The notes: generated by a model from the letters alone, not told the origin. DNA of 64,000 nt from Microbacteriaceae bacterium PS02333 (GCA_029959665.1 JASCOI010000003.1:25117-89116); one strand, 5' to 3'. Numbered from the stretch's first letter, positions 1 to 8,817 are shown. Program-made: numbers and translations.

Positions 1-838
1 CCACCACGAGCGCGGCACCCACCACCGGCAGCACCGCCCACGGGCCGGGGAACGGCGTCCGGGAGTCGAGCAGCACCGCGCCGACGACGATGACCGCGAG
101 CCCGGCCCACGCCCCGATCGTGCGGACCCGTGGACCGAGCCCGGTGAGTCGCCCGGAGACGACGGCGACGAGCGCGCCGACGGCGAGTTCCCACCCGCGG
201 GTGAGGGTCGAGAAGTAGGCGACGGTCGGCTCCGCGGCGGTCTGCACCACCGCGAACCCGAAGGACCCGACGACGAGGACCGCGAGCACGATGCCGAGCA
301 ACCGTCGTGACGCCCGCCCCCTCGCGACGAGGAGCACCACCGCGATGAGCACGGGCCACACCGCGTAGAACTGCTCCTCCACGCCGAGCGACCAGAAGTG
401 CTGCAGCGGCGAGACCGGGCCGTTCGCCTGCGAGTAGTCGGTGCCGACGGCGGCGAAGTGCCAGTTGGCGAGCGAGACCGTCGACCAGAACGCGTCGACG
501 GCGACGGTCCGGAACCGGGTCGGGCCGAGCACGACCGATGCAGCGACGACGGTCACCGCGATCGTCGCCATCGCGGCCGGGAGGATGCGACGGACCCGGT
601 GCAGCCAGAACCGCCCGAAGCGCACCCGGCCGTGGCGGTCGACGTCCCGGAGCAACTGTCCGGTGATGAGGAAGCCGCTGATGACGAAGAACACGTCGAC
701 GCCGACGTACCCACCGGTCGGGAACGCCACGAGGTGGTCGGCGACGACGAGGAGCACGGCGAGGGCGCGGAGCCCCTGGATGTCGCCGCGGAGCCGGGAC
801 GGGTACGCCACGCGACGCGAGCGGTCGGCAGTCGGCAC
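1..838 (-). CDS. acyltransferase 3 family (OafA/YrhL-like) membrane protein, 3' end outside window
   Basis: Integral membrane acyltransferase of the OafA type, which O-acylates cell-surface glycans or lipids; the substrate cannot be read from sequence. About 279 residues are visible. The N-terminal DIQGLRALAVLLVVADHLV stretch, followed by GYVGVDVFFVISGFLIT, is the family signature. LQHFWSLGVEEQFYAVWPVL follows near residue 150, and several hydrophobic helices come after it. I chose the GTG at 838 because a GAGGAG element lies about 12 bases upstream and homology to the family starts soon after. The gene runs off the left edge, so the later helices and any C-terminal SGNH domain are not seen. 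Confidence 0.85.
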   Translation of the reverse strand, partial: MPTADRSRRVAYPSRLRGDIQGLRALAVLLVVADHLVAFPTGGYVGVDVFFVISGFLITGQLLRDVDRHGRVRFGRFWLHRVRRILPAAMATIAVTVVAASVVLGPTRFRTVAVDAFWSTVSLANWHFAAVGTDYSQANGPVSPLQHFWSLGVEEQFYAVWPVLIAVVLLVARGRASRRLLGIVLAVLVVGSFGFAVVQTAAEPTVAYFSTLTRGWELAVGALVAVVSGRLTGLGPRVRTIGAWAGLAVIVVGAVLLDSRTPFPGPWAVLPVVGAALVV

Positions 839-940
839 GGTGATCGTCGGTCTCCTCGGGCAGCGGGCGCAACGAGCGCACGATGGTGCGGGGGGCGCGG
901 GATCGCCCAGAGCACTCTAACGCCCGTCAGGGAAACGAAG

Positions 941-968
941 AGGCCCCCACCGCGGACGGTGGGGGCCT
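941..968 (-). terminator. hairpin terminator after tRNA-Asn
   Basis: A perfect 12-bp stem (AGGCCCCCACCG against CGGTGGGGGCCT) with a four-base loop sits directly 3' of the tRNA on the minus strand. There is no strong T-run. It separates the tRNA transcript from the acyltransferase gene. Confidence 0.75.
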
Positions 969-972
969 GACG

Positions 973-1045
973 CTCCCCGAGTTGGACTCGAACCAACAAC
1001 CTGCCGGTTAACAGCCGGCTGCTCTGCCAATTGAGCTATCGAGGA
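973..1045 (-). tRNA. tRNA-Asn (anticodon GTT)
   Basis: A 73-base cloverleaf reads from 1045 to 973. The acceptor arms TCCTCGA and TCGGGGA pair with one G-U. The anticodon loop CTGTTAA gives anticodon GTT. The T-arm reads GTTGGTTCGAGTCCAAC. CCA is not encoded. tRNA genes are common integration sites, but I see no repeated copy of its 3' end or any integrase in this window. Confidence 0.96.
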
Positions 1046-1148
1046 TCAGTTGCGCTTCCGGGTGACCCGGTCTGAACAACGGGTAACAGCATAGCAGGAC
1101 AACGGACGCTCCCCGCGCATCCGGCACGCACCCCGGGCGCGCCGCACG

Positions 1149-2144
1149 TCAGTACCCGGCGACCGGGTCCACGACGCCGACGAAGCCGGATCCCGACTCC
1201 GCGAGGAACGCCGCCACGTTCGCCCGCACCCGCTCGGCGAGCAACGGCGCCACCATCTCCGGTGTGTCCGCCTGGTGCGGCGTGATGACCGCCCCGGGCG
1301 TCTCCCACAGCGGGTGGCCGTCGGGCAGGGGCTCCGGGTCGGTCACGTCGACGCCGGCGCCGGCGATCGCCCCGGCGCGGAGGGCGTCGACGAGCGCGTC
1401 CGTGTCGACGAGGCCGCCGCGGGCGATGTTCACGAGACGCGCGGTCGGCTTCATGCGCGCGAACTGCGCCGCGCCGAAGAGCTTGGAGGTCCCGGAGGTC
1501 ATCGCCGCGGCGATCATCACCACGTCGGCGGAGGGCAGCACCTCGTCGAGGTCCTCGGTCGTCACCGTGCGGGACGCACCCGGCACCGGCGAGGTCGACC
1601 GGCGGACGACCGTCACGTCCACGTCGAAGGGTGCCAGCAGCCGCATGTACTCCAGCGCGATGCCGCCCGCGCCGATGACGAGCACGTTCCGGCCGTAGAG
1701 CGACACCCCCTCGGGTTCGGTCGCCCACGAGGTCGCCCGGGCCCGCGCGGGCAGGACCCGCAGCGTCGCGAGGGTCAGCGCGAGGGCGTGCTCGGCGACC
1801 GGCTCCGCGTACGCCCCCTTGGCCGAGGTGAAGAGCACGCGATCCCCGTGCGCGGAGATCAGGTGCGCGAACGCGTCGACGCCGGCGAACGGCAGCTGCA
1901 CCCAGGTCACACCGGGCGCGGAGTCCAGCGCGGCCTCGAGGCCGGAGGGGTCACGCGGGTCGAGCCAGACGATCCCACGCGTGTCGCCGTCGAGCGGGGC
2001 GACGGTGCCACCGGCGTCGGACACCGCCGACACGTGGAGGTCGGCCGGTGAGGGCAGGATCGCGATCGGACCGGACGTCGGCGGTGGCACCGGCAGCGGC
2101 GCGCCCGAGTCGGTCAGCACTGCGCGGTGGCCACGTGACGTCAC
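1149..2144 (-). CDS. D-isomer-specific 2-hydroxyacid dehydrogenase
   Basis: Predicted cytosolic NAD(P)-dependent reductase/dehydrogenase of 2-hydroxy or 2-keto acids, 331 residues, normal for the family. The Rossmann motif is VLVIGAGGIALEYM. The catalytic Arg lies in NIARGGLVDTDALV, the Glu in DVTDPEPLPDGHPLW, and the His in VITPHQAD. The start codon overlaps the stop of the upstream ATPase gene by four bases (ATGA), so it is translationally coupled to the end of a peptide-transport operon. This suggests use of an imported substrate or an amino-acid-derived keto acid. The exact substrate is unknown. Confidence 0.88.
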   Translation of the reverse strand: MTSRGHRAVLTDSGAPLPVPPPTSGPIAILPSPADLHVSAVSDAGGTVAPLDGDTRGIVWLDPRDPSGLEAALDSAPGVTWVQLPFAGVDAFAHLISAHGDRVLFTSAKGAYAEPVAEHALALTLATLRVLPARARATSWATEPEGVSLYGRNVLVIGAGGIALEYMRLLAPFDVDVTVVRRSTSPVPGASRTVTTEDLDEVLPSADVVMIAAAMTSGTSKLFGAAQFARMKPTARLVNIARGGLVDTDALVDALRAGAIAGAGVDVTDPEPLPDGHPLWETPGAVITPHQADTPEMVAPLLAERVRANVAAFLAESGSGFVGVVDPVAGY

Positions 2145-3076
2145 GCGTTCTCCTGTCGGTCGGTACGGGGGCCGGTGCCGGCGGTCGCCGGGCGGCGTGG
2201 AGCGGACGAGCGGCGCGGCGCAGCAGCGGCACCCCCGGCGGGTCGGCGCTTGACCGGCCGGGCAGCGGTCGCGGCGAGGGTCTTCACGTAGGGATCCACG
2301 GGGCTGTCGAGGACCTCGTCGAACGTCCCGAGGCCGACCAGGCGTCCCTCGTTCATGACGGCGACGCGATCGGCCAGGGCACGGGCTTCACGGAGGTCGC
2401 TCGACACGACCACGGCGGAGAACTGCCGGCCCTGCTGCAGGCTCGCCAGCGCCTCGAGTACGGACTGACGGACGAGCACGTCGACGCCGCGGGCCGGTTC
2501 GTCCGCGACGAGGAGCTGCGGTTCGAGGACGAGCGCCTGTGCGAGTGCGACCCGCTGGCGCTGCCCGCTCGAGAGCTCCCACGTGTTGAGCCGCATCACG
2601 CCGAGCGGCAGGTGCACGGCGTCGACGAGCCGCGCGACGATGAGCCCGGCTTCCTTGCGGTCGAAGCGACGGTCGCGGGCGTAGATCGGTTCGGCGATGG
2701 CCTCGCCGACGGTGAGGTCGGGACTCAGGCGATCGGCGGCGTCCTGCGAGAGGTAGCCGATCCGACCGGTCAGCCGGGCGAGTCGTCGTGACGAGGCCCG
2801 GAGCCCGCGCGTCTTCTGCCCGAGGACGGTGAGCTCGCCGCCGACGATGTGTCGACGCTGCGCGCTCTCGCCCTCGCCGCGGGCGCCGAACTGGCCGGCG
2901 ACCGCCGCCGCGAACGTCGACTTGCCCGAGCCCGACTCCCCCAGGAGCGCCAGGATCTCGCCGTTGCGGACCGTCAGGCTGACGCCGTCGACCGCCCGGA
3001 TCGGCCGGGCGCCTGGAACCCGGTACTCGATGGACACGTCGTCCGCGACGACCGCCGGTCCGTTGACCCCGATCAT
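2141..3076 (-). CDS. peptide ABC transporter ATP-binding protein with altered H-loop
   Basis: A 311-residue ATPase of the DppF/OppF type. Walker A is GESGSGKST near residue 51, the signature is LSSGQRQRVALAQAL, and Walker B is LLVADEPARGVD. The H-loop, which normally reads (I/T)SHDL, here reads VVVSSDLREA, so the switch histidine is a serine. The C-terminal 45 residues are a basic, Ala/Pro-rich tail. I took the ATG at 3076 because family similarity begins just after it. It follows a gene that already encodes two complete ATPase domains, so its role is unclear: a regulatory subunit or a weak ATPase are both possible. Confidence 0.8.
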   Translation of the reverse strand: MIGVNGPAVVADDVSIEYRVPGARPIRAVDGVSLTVRNGEILALLGESGSGKSTFAAAVAGQFGARGEGESAQRRHIVGGELTVLGQKTRGLRASSRRLARLTGRIGYLSQDAADRLSPDLTVGEAIAEPIYARDRRFDRKEAGLIVARLVDAVHLPLGVMRLNTWELSSGQRQRVALAQALVLEPQLLVADEPARGVDVLVRQSVLEALASLQQGRQFSAVVVSSDLREARALADRVAVMNEGRLVGLGTFDEVLDSPVDPYVKTLAATAARPVKRRPAGGAAAAPRRSSAPRRPATAGTGPRTDRQENA

Positions 3077-3088
3077 GGAACCCCTTCC

Positions 3089-3132
3089 GCGCCGCCCCCT
3101 GGCGGCGCAGCGCGGACGGAACCCGTCCGCGC
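3089..3132 (-). other. two adjacent hairpins between ATPase genes
   Basis: The 148-base gap holds two strong inverted repeats: an 8-bp stem at 3089-3108 (GCGCCGCC/GGCGGCGC) and a 10-bp stem at 3110-3132 (GCGCGGACGG/CCGTCCGCGC, three-base loop). There is no T-run. They could act as a partial terminator, RNA-processing site or transcript stabiliser inside the operon. Confidence 0.55.
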
Positions 3133-3224
3133 GTCGTACGTGGTGCAGTGGAGCCGACCGCCCCGGAGGCTCGACCAGCGTCGACGACGCAGGCTGGGCC
3201 TCCAGGGATGGCCGGTCCGTCGGA

Positions 3225-4994
3225 TCAGGACCCGACGCGCTCCAGTTGCTCCAGCGTACGCCGTCGCTCGGCCTGCTCGGCCGGGTCCGGCACCGGCAGC
3301 GACGCGAGCAGGCGCTGCGTGTAGGGGTGCTGCGGTGCGCCGAGGACCTCTGCCGTCGTGCCGGTCTCGACCAGGTCGCCGCGGTACAGCACAGCGATCC
3401 GGTCGGACAGCGCGCCCACGACCGCGAGGTCGTGGCTGATGAACAGCGAGGCGAAGCCGAAGTCCTGCTGCAGCTCGAGGAAGAGCTCCAGCACACGGGC
3501 CTGGACCGACACGTCGAGCGCACTCGTCGGCTCGTCGGCGATGAGCAGCTTCGGCCGGAGCGCGAGCGACCGGGCGAGCGATGCACGCTGGCGCTGCCCG
3601 CCGGAGAGCTCGTGCGGGTACCGGTCCCCGTACGCCGCGGGGAGCTGCACGGCCTCCATCAGCTCGTCGACCTGCTTCCGCGCCGCCCGCGGGGACGACG
3701 CGACGCCGTGCACGATGAGCGGTTCGGCGACGCACTCGGCGATCGTCAGCAGCGGGTTGAACGAGGTCGCCGGGTCCTGGAACACGAACCCGATGTCCTT
3801 CCGGACCGGCTTGAAGTCGCGCTCCTTGAACCCGAGCATCTCGTGTCCGAGCACCTCGAGCGACCCGCCCGTCACCCGCGTGAGACCGGCGATCGCCCGT
3901 CCGATGGTGGTCTTGCCGGAGCCGGACTCCCCCACCAGGCCGAGGACCTCGCCCGGACGGATCGCCAGGTCGACGCCCTTGACCGCCTTGAACGCGTGCG
4001 AGCCGAGTCGTCCGGGGTACTCGATCTCGAGTCCCTTCGCCTCGACGACCGGTGCGACGTCCTCGGTGATGATCGCCCGACGTGCCGCGCCGGTGGATGC
4101 TTCGAGCCGGGGCACCGCGGCGAGCAGCCGCTTGGTGTAGTCGGCCTGCGGGTTGCCGAACAGCTCCGCGACCGGGGCCTCCTCGACGATCTCGCCCTGG
4201 TACATCACGGCGACGCGGTCGGCCAGGTCGGCGACGACGCCCATGTTGTGCGTGATGATGACGATCGCCGCGCCGAACTCGTCGCGGCAGCGGCGGAGCA
4301 GGTCGAGGATCTCGGCCTGCACCGTGACGTCGAGCGCTGTCGTCGGCTCGTCGGCGATGATCACGCTCGGCTCGAGCGCCAGCGCGCTCGCGATGACGAC
4401 ACGCTGCTTCTGGCCGCCGGAGAACTGGTGCGGGTAGTGGTCGACGCGGACCTCCGGGTCCGGGATGCCGACTCGACGGAGGTAGTCGATCGCCTTCGCA
4501 CGGGCCTCTTTCCTCGAGACGCCACCGTGGGCACGGAGGCCCTCGGCGATCTGCCACCCGACGGTGAAGACGGGGTTCAGTGCGGTCGACGGCTCCTGGA
4601 AGACCATCGCGCCGGCGGTTCCGCGGAGCTCACGGAGCTTCTGCGCGCCGACCGTCACGACGTCGTTGCCCTCGAGCATGACCGCCCCGCCGAGCGTCGC
4701 CGTCTCCGGCATCAGCCGCAGCATGCTGCGGGCGGTCACGGACTTGCCGGAGCCGGACTCGCCGACCAGGGCGAGGACCTCGCCGGGGCGGACGTCGATG
4801 CTGACGCCCTTCACGGCGTCGACGGCGCCGCCGTCCGTCGCGAAGGTGACGGTGAGGTCGTCGACGACGACGACCGGTTCCTTCCGTCCGGCCGTTCCGG
4901 CGTCGGCCGTTCCGGCGTCGGCCGTTCCGGCGTCGGCCGTTCCGGCGTCGGCCGTTCCGGCGCCGGACTGGAGGCTGTTTGTGGCGTCGGTCAT
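3225..4994 (-). CDS. dipeptide/oligopeptide ABC transporter, fused DppD-DppF ATPase
   Basis: Energises peptide import at the inner face of the membrane. The 589-residue protein carries two complete nucleotide-binding domains. The first has GESGSGKSVT near residue 75, FSGGQKQRVVIASAL, VIIADEPTTALD and an H-loop in VIITHNM. The second starts near residue 330 and has GESGSGKTTI, LSGGQRQRASLARSL, LLIADEPTSALD and FISHDLAVV. One polypeptide therefore replaces the usual DppD/DppF pair. The N-terminus has a GTADA repeat, described separately. The start overlaps the upstream permease stop by four bases, giving tight operon coupling. Confidence 0.92.
   Translation of the reverse strand: MTDATNSLQSGAGTADAGTADAGTADAGTADAGTAGRKEPVVVVDDLTVTFATDGGAVDAVKGVSIDVRPGEVLALVGESGSGKSVTARSMLRLMPETATLGGAVMLEGNDVVTVGAQKLRELRGTAGAMVFQEPSTALNPVFTVGWQIAEGLRAHGGVSRKEARAKAIDYLRRVGIPDPEVRVDHYPHQFSGGQKQRVVIASALALEPSVIIADEPTTALDVTVQAEILDLLRRCRDEFGAAIVIITHNMGVVADLADRVAVMYQGEIVEEAPVAELFGNPQADYTKRLLAAVPRLEASTGAARRAIITEDVAPVVEAKGLEIEYPGRLGSHAFKAVKGVDLAIRPGEVLGLVGESGSGKTTIGRAIAGLTRVTGGSLEVLGHEMLGFKERDFKPVRKDIGFVFQDPATSFNPLLTIAECVAEPLIVHGVASSPRAARKQVDELMEAVQLPAAYGDRYPHELSGGQRQRASLARSLALRPKLLIADEPTSALDVSVQARVLELFLELQQDFGFASLFISHDLAVVGALSDRIAVLYRGDLVETGTTAEVLGAPQHPYTQRLLASLPVPDPAEQAERRRTLEQLERVGS
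4891..4965 (-). repeat. five-copy 15-bp tandem repeat inside the double-ATPase gene
   Basis: Four identical copies and one near-copy of GCCGTTCCGGCGTCG run head to tail on the plus strand. On the coding strand they give an in-frame GTADA pentapeptide repeat at about residues 11-35. Copy-number change would leave the reading frame intact and vary the N-terminal linker length. Confidence 0.95.
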
Positions 4995-5989
4995 GCTGCT
5001 GCCCCTTCCGCTGCGGTCGCCTTGTCACGCGTGGAGACCAGCTGCTTCAGCCGCCGGCGCGCGCGCAGACGGGGATCGGAGATGTCGTTGAGGCTCTCGC
5101 CGACGAACGTGACGCCGAGGACCAGCACCACGATCGCGACCCCCGGGTAGACGCCGGTCCACCAGACGCCGGACGCCACGTCGGAGAGCGCGCGGCTGAG
5201 GTCGTAGCCCCACTCGGCGCCGGCGGTCGGACCGATGCCGAACCCGAGGAACCCGAGGCCGGCGAGCGTCAGGATCGCGTCGGATGCGTTGAGCGTCAGG
5301 ATCAGCGGCAGCGACCGGGTCGAGTTGCGGAGCACGTGGCGCGTCATGATGCGCCACGGGTTCGTGCCCATCACCCGGGCGGACTCGACGAAGGCGTCGT
5401 TCTTCAGGCGCACGGCCTCTGCCCGGACCACGCGGAAGTACTGCGGAACGTAGACCACGGTGATCGAGATCGCCGCGGCCGTGATGCCGCCGTAGTAGCT
5501 CGAGTTGCCGCCGGAGACCACGATCGAGACGACGATCGCGAGCAGCAGGGACGGGAATGCGTAGATCGCGTCGGCGACGACGACGAGGATGCGGTCGAGC
5601 CACCCGCCGATGTAGCCGGACACCATGCCGAGCAGAACGCCGACGATGATCGAGACGACCACCGCGACGATGACGACGAGCACCGCGGTGCGGGCACCGA
5701 ACACGACGCGGCTGAACACGTCGAAGCCGCCGACCGTGGTGCCCCAGATGTGCTCGGCGCTCGGGGCACCGGTGCGGGGGAAGTTCGCCCCGTCGGCACC
5801 CTGCAGCTGGCCGAAGCCGTACGGGGCGATGAGCGGCGCGAACACCGCGACGAGGAGGTACAGGGCGCAGATGACGACGCCCGTGATGAGCATGGCGCGC
5901 TGCCATCCGGTGCTCCTGCGGAGCTGGACGACGACGGGGAGCCGCTTCCAGAGCGGCTCGTGGCGGTCGACGAGGGACGCATCGGTCAT
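4991..5989 (-). CDS. peptide ABC transporter permease, DppC/OppC type
   Basis: Inner-membrane permease, 332 residues. The N-terminus KRLPVVVQLRRSTGWQRAM precedes the first helix, as in DppC proteins (OppC_N). The binding-protein-dependent transport domain contains the EAA-like loop around ESARVMGTNPWRIMTRHVLR, where the ATPases dock, followed by the final helices. It starts two bases after the DppB-type gene ends, and its stop overlaps the start of the ATPase gene. It should form a heterodimer with that DppB-type permease. Confidence 0.93.
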   Translation of the reverse strand: MTDASLVDRHEPLWKRLPVVVQLRRSTGWQRAMLITGVVICALYLLVAVFAPLIAPYGFGQLQGADGANFPRTGAPSAEHIWGTTVGGFDVFSRVVFGARTAVLVVIVAVVVSIIVGVLLGMVSGYIGGWLDRILVVVADAIYAFPSLLLAIVVSIVVSGGNSSYYGGITAAAISITVVYVPQYFRVVRAEAVRLKNDAFVESARVMGTNPWRIMTRHVLRNSTRSLPLILTLNASDAILTLAGLGFLGFGIGPTAGAEWGYDLSRALSDVASGVWWTGVYPGVAIVVLVLGVTFVGESLNDISDPRLRARRRLKQLVSTRDKATAAEGAAA

Positions 5990-5991
5990 CG

Positions 5992-7086
5992 TCAGAACCT
6001 CACTCTCGGGTCGATCAGGGCAGCGACGACGTCGACGATGAAGTTCGTCACCGCGACGATCACCGCGAGCATCGCGACGATGCCCTGGACCGCGACGAAG
6101 TCACGGGCCGACAGGTACTGGTTGAGCTCGAAGCCGAGGCCGCGCCAGCCGAACGTCGTCTCGGTGAGCACCGAGCCGCCGAGGAGCATCGCGATCTGCA
6201 GGCCCATCACCGTGATGATCGGCACCAGGGCCGGGCGGAACGCGTGCGTCCGGACGAGGCGGGACTCGCGGACACCACGGGAGCGGGCCGCGTCGACGTA
6301 CTCGGAGCCGAGCGAACCGATCATGTTCGCGCGCACCAGGCGCAGGAAGATGCCGGCGGTCAGGAGTCCGAGGGTCAACGCCGGCAGGACGGCGTGCAGC
6401 AGCACGTCGCCGATGATCTGGCCGTTGCCGGTGCGGAGCGCGTCGATGATGTAGATGCCCGTCGCGCCGGGGACCTGGTCGAGCGCGAGCTCCACCCGGG
6501 TCGACGCTCGGTCACCGAGGGGCAGCCAGCCGAGCCACACCGAGAAGACGAGCTTCATGAGGAGACCGCCGAAGAACACCGGGGTCGCGTAGGTGAGGAT
6601 CGCGAGCGCGCGGAGCAGCACGTCCGGCCACTTGTCGCGGAGGTAGGCCGCGAGCATGCCGAGCGGGATGCCGAGGACGAGCGCGACGATGAGCGCGTAG
6701 AACACGAGCTCCGCGGTCGCGCCGCCGTACGTGACGATGATCTCGGTGATCGGACGGTGGTCGGTCGCGGTCGTGCCGAAGTCGCCACGAGCGATGTTGC
6801 CGAGGTACTCGAGGTACTGGACGATCACCGGGCGGTCGTACCCGGCGGCGTGCAGGCGTTCCTGCAGCTGCGCCTGGGTCAGCCGGCCGCCGACGGACGC
6901 GACGATCGGGTTCCCGATGATGCGCATCAGGAAGAACACGAGCGTCACCAGGATGAAGACGGTCGGGAAGATCAGGAGGAATCTGACGAGGACGTACCGC
7001 CCGATGCCACCGCCGGACTTGGCACTGCGTTGTGCCGCCGGCTTCGTGGGCTCGGTGTCGATCGCCTCTGGGGTCGTGAGGGTCAC
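5992..7086 (-). CDS. peptide ABC transporter permease, DppB/OppB type
   Basis: A 364-residue permease with an N-terminal helix at about residues 29-52 (RYVLVRFLLIFPTVFILVTL) and the periplasmic-type segment GRLTQAQLQERLHAAGYDRP typical of DppB. Six helices and the docking loop YVDAARSRGVRESRLVRTHA follow. It lies in an operon with the lipoprotein gene upstream, separated by a 96-base gap holding a strong hairpin. That gap probably lowers permease expression relative to the binding protein. Confidence 0.93.
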   Translation of the reverse strand: MTLTTPEAIDTEPTKPAAQRSAKSGGGIGRYVLVRFLLIFPTVFILVTLVFFLMRIIGNPIVASVGGRLTQAQLQERLHAAGYDRPVIVQYLEYLGNIARGDFGTTATDHRPITEIIVTYGGATAELVFYALIVALVLGIPLGMLAAYLRDKWPDVLLRALAILTYATPVFFGGLLMKLVFSVWLGWLPLGDRASTRVELALDQVPGATGIYIIDALRTGNGQIIGDVLLHAVLPALTLGLLTAGIFLRLVRANMIGSLGSEYVDAARSRGVRESRLVRTHAFRPALVPIITVMGLQIAMLLGGSVLTETTFGWRGLGFELNQYLSARDFVAVQGIVAMLAVIVAVTNFIVDVVAALIDPRVRF

Positions 7087-7140
7087 TGGGTGGGTGCCTT
7101 TCGGGTCCTGTGTGTGGACCGGTGGTCCTGCGCGGCCGAA

Positions 7141-7169
7141 GGGGGCGTTCCGGCCTGCGGAACGCCCCC
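7141..7169 (-). terminator. intra-operon attenuating hairpin
   Basis: A perfect 11-bp stem, GGGGGCGTTCC/GGAACGCCCCC, with a seven-base loop lies between the binding-protein gene and the permease genes. The downstream sequence lacks a long T-run, so partial readthrough is likely. The arrangement fits the usual excess of binding protein over membrane components. Confidence 0.65.
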
Positions 7170-7182
7170 TCCGGGGTGGTGC

Positions 7183-8817
7183 TTACTTGCTCAGCGTTGC
7201 GTAGCGGAACTTGAACGACGCGTCGAGCTTGAGGCCCTTGACGTCCTTCGACGCGACCGCGACGGACTTGCCCTGCAGGAGCGGCAGCGTCGAGATCTGC
7301 GTCGCCTCGCGCTCCTGCGCCTGCTCGATCAGGTCAGCGCGCTTGGCCGGGTCGGACTCGGCCTGCTCCTTCGCGATGAGGTCCTGGATCGTCGGGTCGT
7401 CGTAGTGGTTCTGCACGAAGTTGTCCTTCGTGAAGAACGGCGACAGGTAGTTGTCGGCGTCCGAGAAGTCCGGGAACCAGCCGAGCTGGTACTCCGGGTA
7501 CGAGTCCTTCGTGCGCTCCTGGGCGTAGGTCGTGTAGACCGTCGACTGGATGTTCACGGTGAACAGGCCCGACTTCTCGAGCTGCGTCTTCAGCAGGGCG
7601 TACTCGTCGTCCGACGCCGAACCGTAGTGGTCGGGCGCGTACTGGATGTCGAGCTGGATCTTGCCGTCGACACCGGCGTCGGCGAGGGTCTTCTTCGCCT
7701 TGTCCACGTCCGGCGCGCCGTTGCCGTCGCCGTACATCGACTTGAACGGCGTTGCGGCACCCGTGAGGCCGTCCGGCACCATCGAGTACAGCGGCGTGTA
7801 CGTGTTGTTGTAGACCTCCTTGGCGAGCGCGTCGCGATCGACGACGTCCGCCACGGCCTGCCGCACGGCGAGGGCCTTCGCCTCGTCGGAGTCGGACTGG
7901 CCGGTCCCGAAGGGCTGCGACTTGAAGTTGAAGACCAGGTAGCGGATCTCGCCGCCGGGGCCGTCGGTGACCGTCAGCTTGTCGTCCTTGCGGAGCGAGG
8001 CGATGTCGGTCGGCGTCAGCGAGCGGTACGCCACGTCGACGTCGCCCTTCTGCACGGCGAGCTTGAGGTCGGTCTCCTTCGTGTAGTAGTTGGCCGTCAC
8101 CTCGTCCGTCTTCGCCTTGCCGAGCAGCCCGTCGTACTTGGCGTTGGCCTTGTACTGGATGAGCTGGTTCTCCTTGTACGAGGTGATCTCGTACTGGCCC
8201 GCGAACGCCTTGCCCTTGACGATGTCCGCAGCGGGGGTGAGCTTGTCCGCCGAGAAGACGTCTTCGTCGACGATCGGGCCGGCGGGGCTCGACAGGACCT
8301 GCGGCCAGGTCTGGTCCGCGTGGTCCAGGTGGAACACCACGGTCGTGGCGTTCGGCGTGTCGATGCTCTTGAGGTTCGCGAGCAGCGATTGCGGGCCGTT
8401 CTCGTTGTTGATCTTCAGTTCACGGTTGAACGAGAACTTCACGTCGCTCGAGGTGAGCTTGTTGCCGTTCGCGAACTCGAGCCCCTTCTTGAGCGTGACC
8501 GTGTAGGTCGTCGGGTCCGTGAACTCGCCCTTGGTCGCGATGTCCGGCTTGACGTCCGGGCTGCCGACCGGGGTGTTCATCAGGAACGGGAACACCTGGT
8601 TCTGCACGGCGAACGAGCCGTTGTCGTAGGAGCCCGCCGGGTCGAGCGACGTGATCGAGTCGGTCGTGCCGATGATCAGGCCGTTCAGGTCGGTGGACGA
8701 GCCGCTGCCGCCGCCCGCGCAGCCGGTCAGCACCAGCGCCGTCGCTGCTGCTCCCGCGCCGAGCGCGATCGTGCGCTTGCCCCACGTGGCTGTGCGCTTC
8801 TTGAACACGGATGCCAT
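7183..8817 (-). CDS. peptide-binding lipoprotein of ABC transporter (SBP_bac_5 family)
   Basis: Extracellular solute-binding lipoprotein, 544 residues. It has a basic N-terminus, a hydrophobic stretch and the lipobox LTGC (ATALVLTGCAG), then a Gly/Ser linker. The body shows typical family 5 features, including TYTVTLKKGLEFANG and VRQAVADVVDRDAL. I chose ATG 8817 (MASVFKKR) because it gives a proper signal peptide and has a GAGAGG element upstream. It is first in a six-gene operon with the permeases, the ATPases and a hydroxyacid dehydrogenase. The substrate is probably peptides but was not determined. Confidence 0.92.
   Translation of the reverse strand: MASVFKKRTATWGKRTIALGAGAAATALVLTGCAGGGSGSSTDLNGLIIGTTDSITSLDPAGSYDNGSFAVQNQVFPFLMNTPVGSPDVKPDIATKGEFTDPTTYTVTLKKGLEFANGNKLTSSDVKFSFNRELKINNENGPQSLLANLKSIDTPNATTVVFHLDHADQTWPQVLSSPAGPIVDEDVFSADKLTPAADIVKGKAFAGQYEITSYKENQLIQYKANAKYDGLLGKAKTDEVTANYYTKETDLKLAVQKGDVDVAYRSLTPTDIASLRKDDKLTVTDGPGGEIRYLVFNFKSQPFGTGQSDSDEAKALAVRQAVADVVDRDALAKEVYNNTYTPLYSMVPDGLTGAATPFKSMYGDGNGAPDVDKAKKTLADAGVDGKIQLDIQYAPDHYGSASDDEYALLKTQLEKSGLFTVNIQSTVYTTYAQERTKDSYPEYQLGWFPDFSDADNYLSPFFTKDNFVQNHYDDPTIQDLIAKEQAESDPAKRADLIEQAQEREATQISTLPLLQGKSVAVASKDVKGLKLDASFKFRYATLSK

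Noticed and set aside
973..1045. tRNA-Asn as an integrative-element attachment site
   Set aside because: No duplicated 3' tRNA end and no integrase gene are seen within the window.
4891..4965. CRISPR-like array
   Set aside because: The units are contiguous 15-mers without spacers, in frame inside a coding gene.
2829..5150. 773-codon plus-strand open frame opposite the ATPase genes
   Set aside because: It contains antisense images of Walker regions and no own domain.
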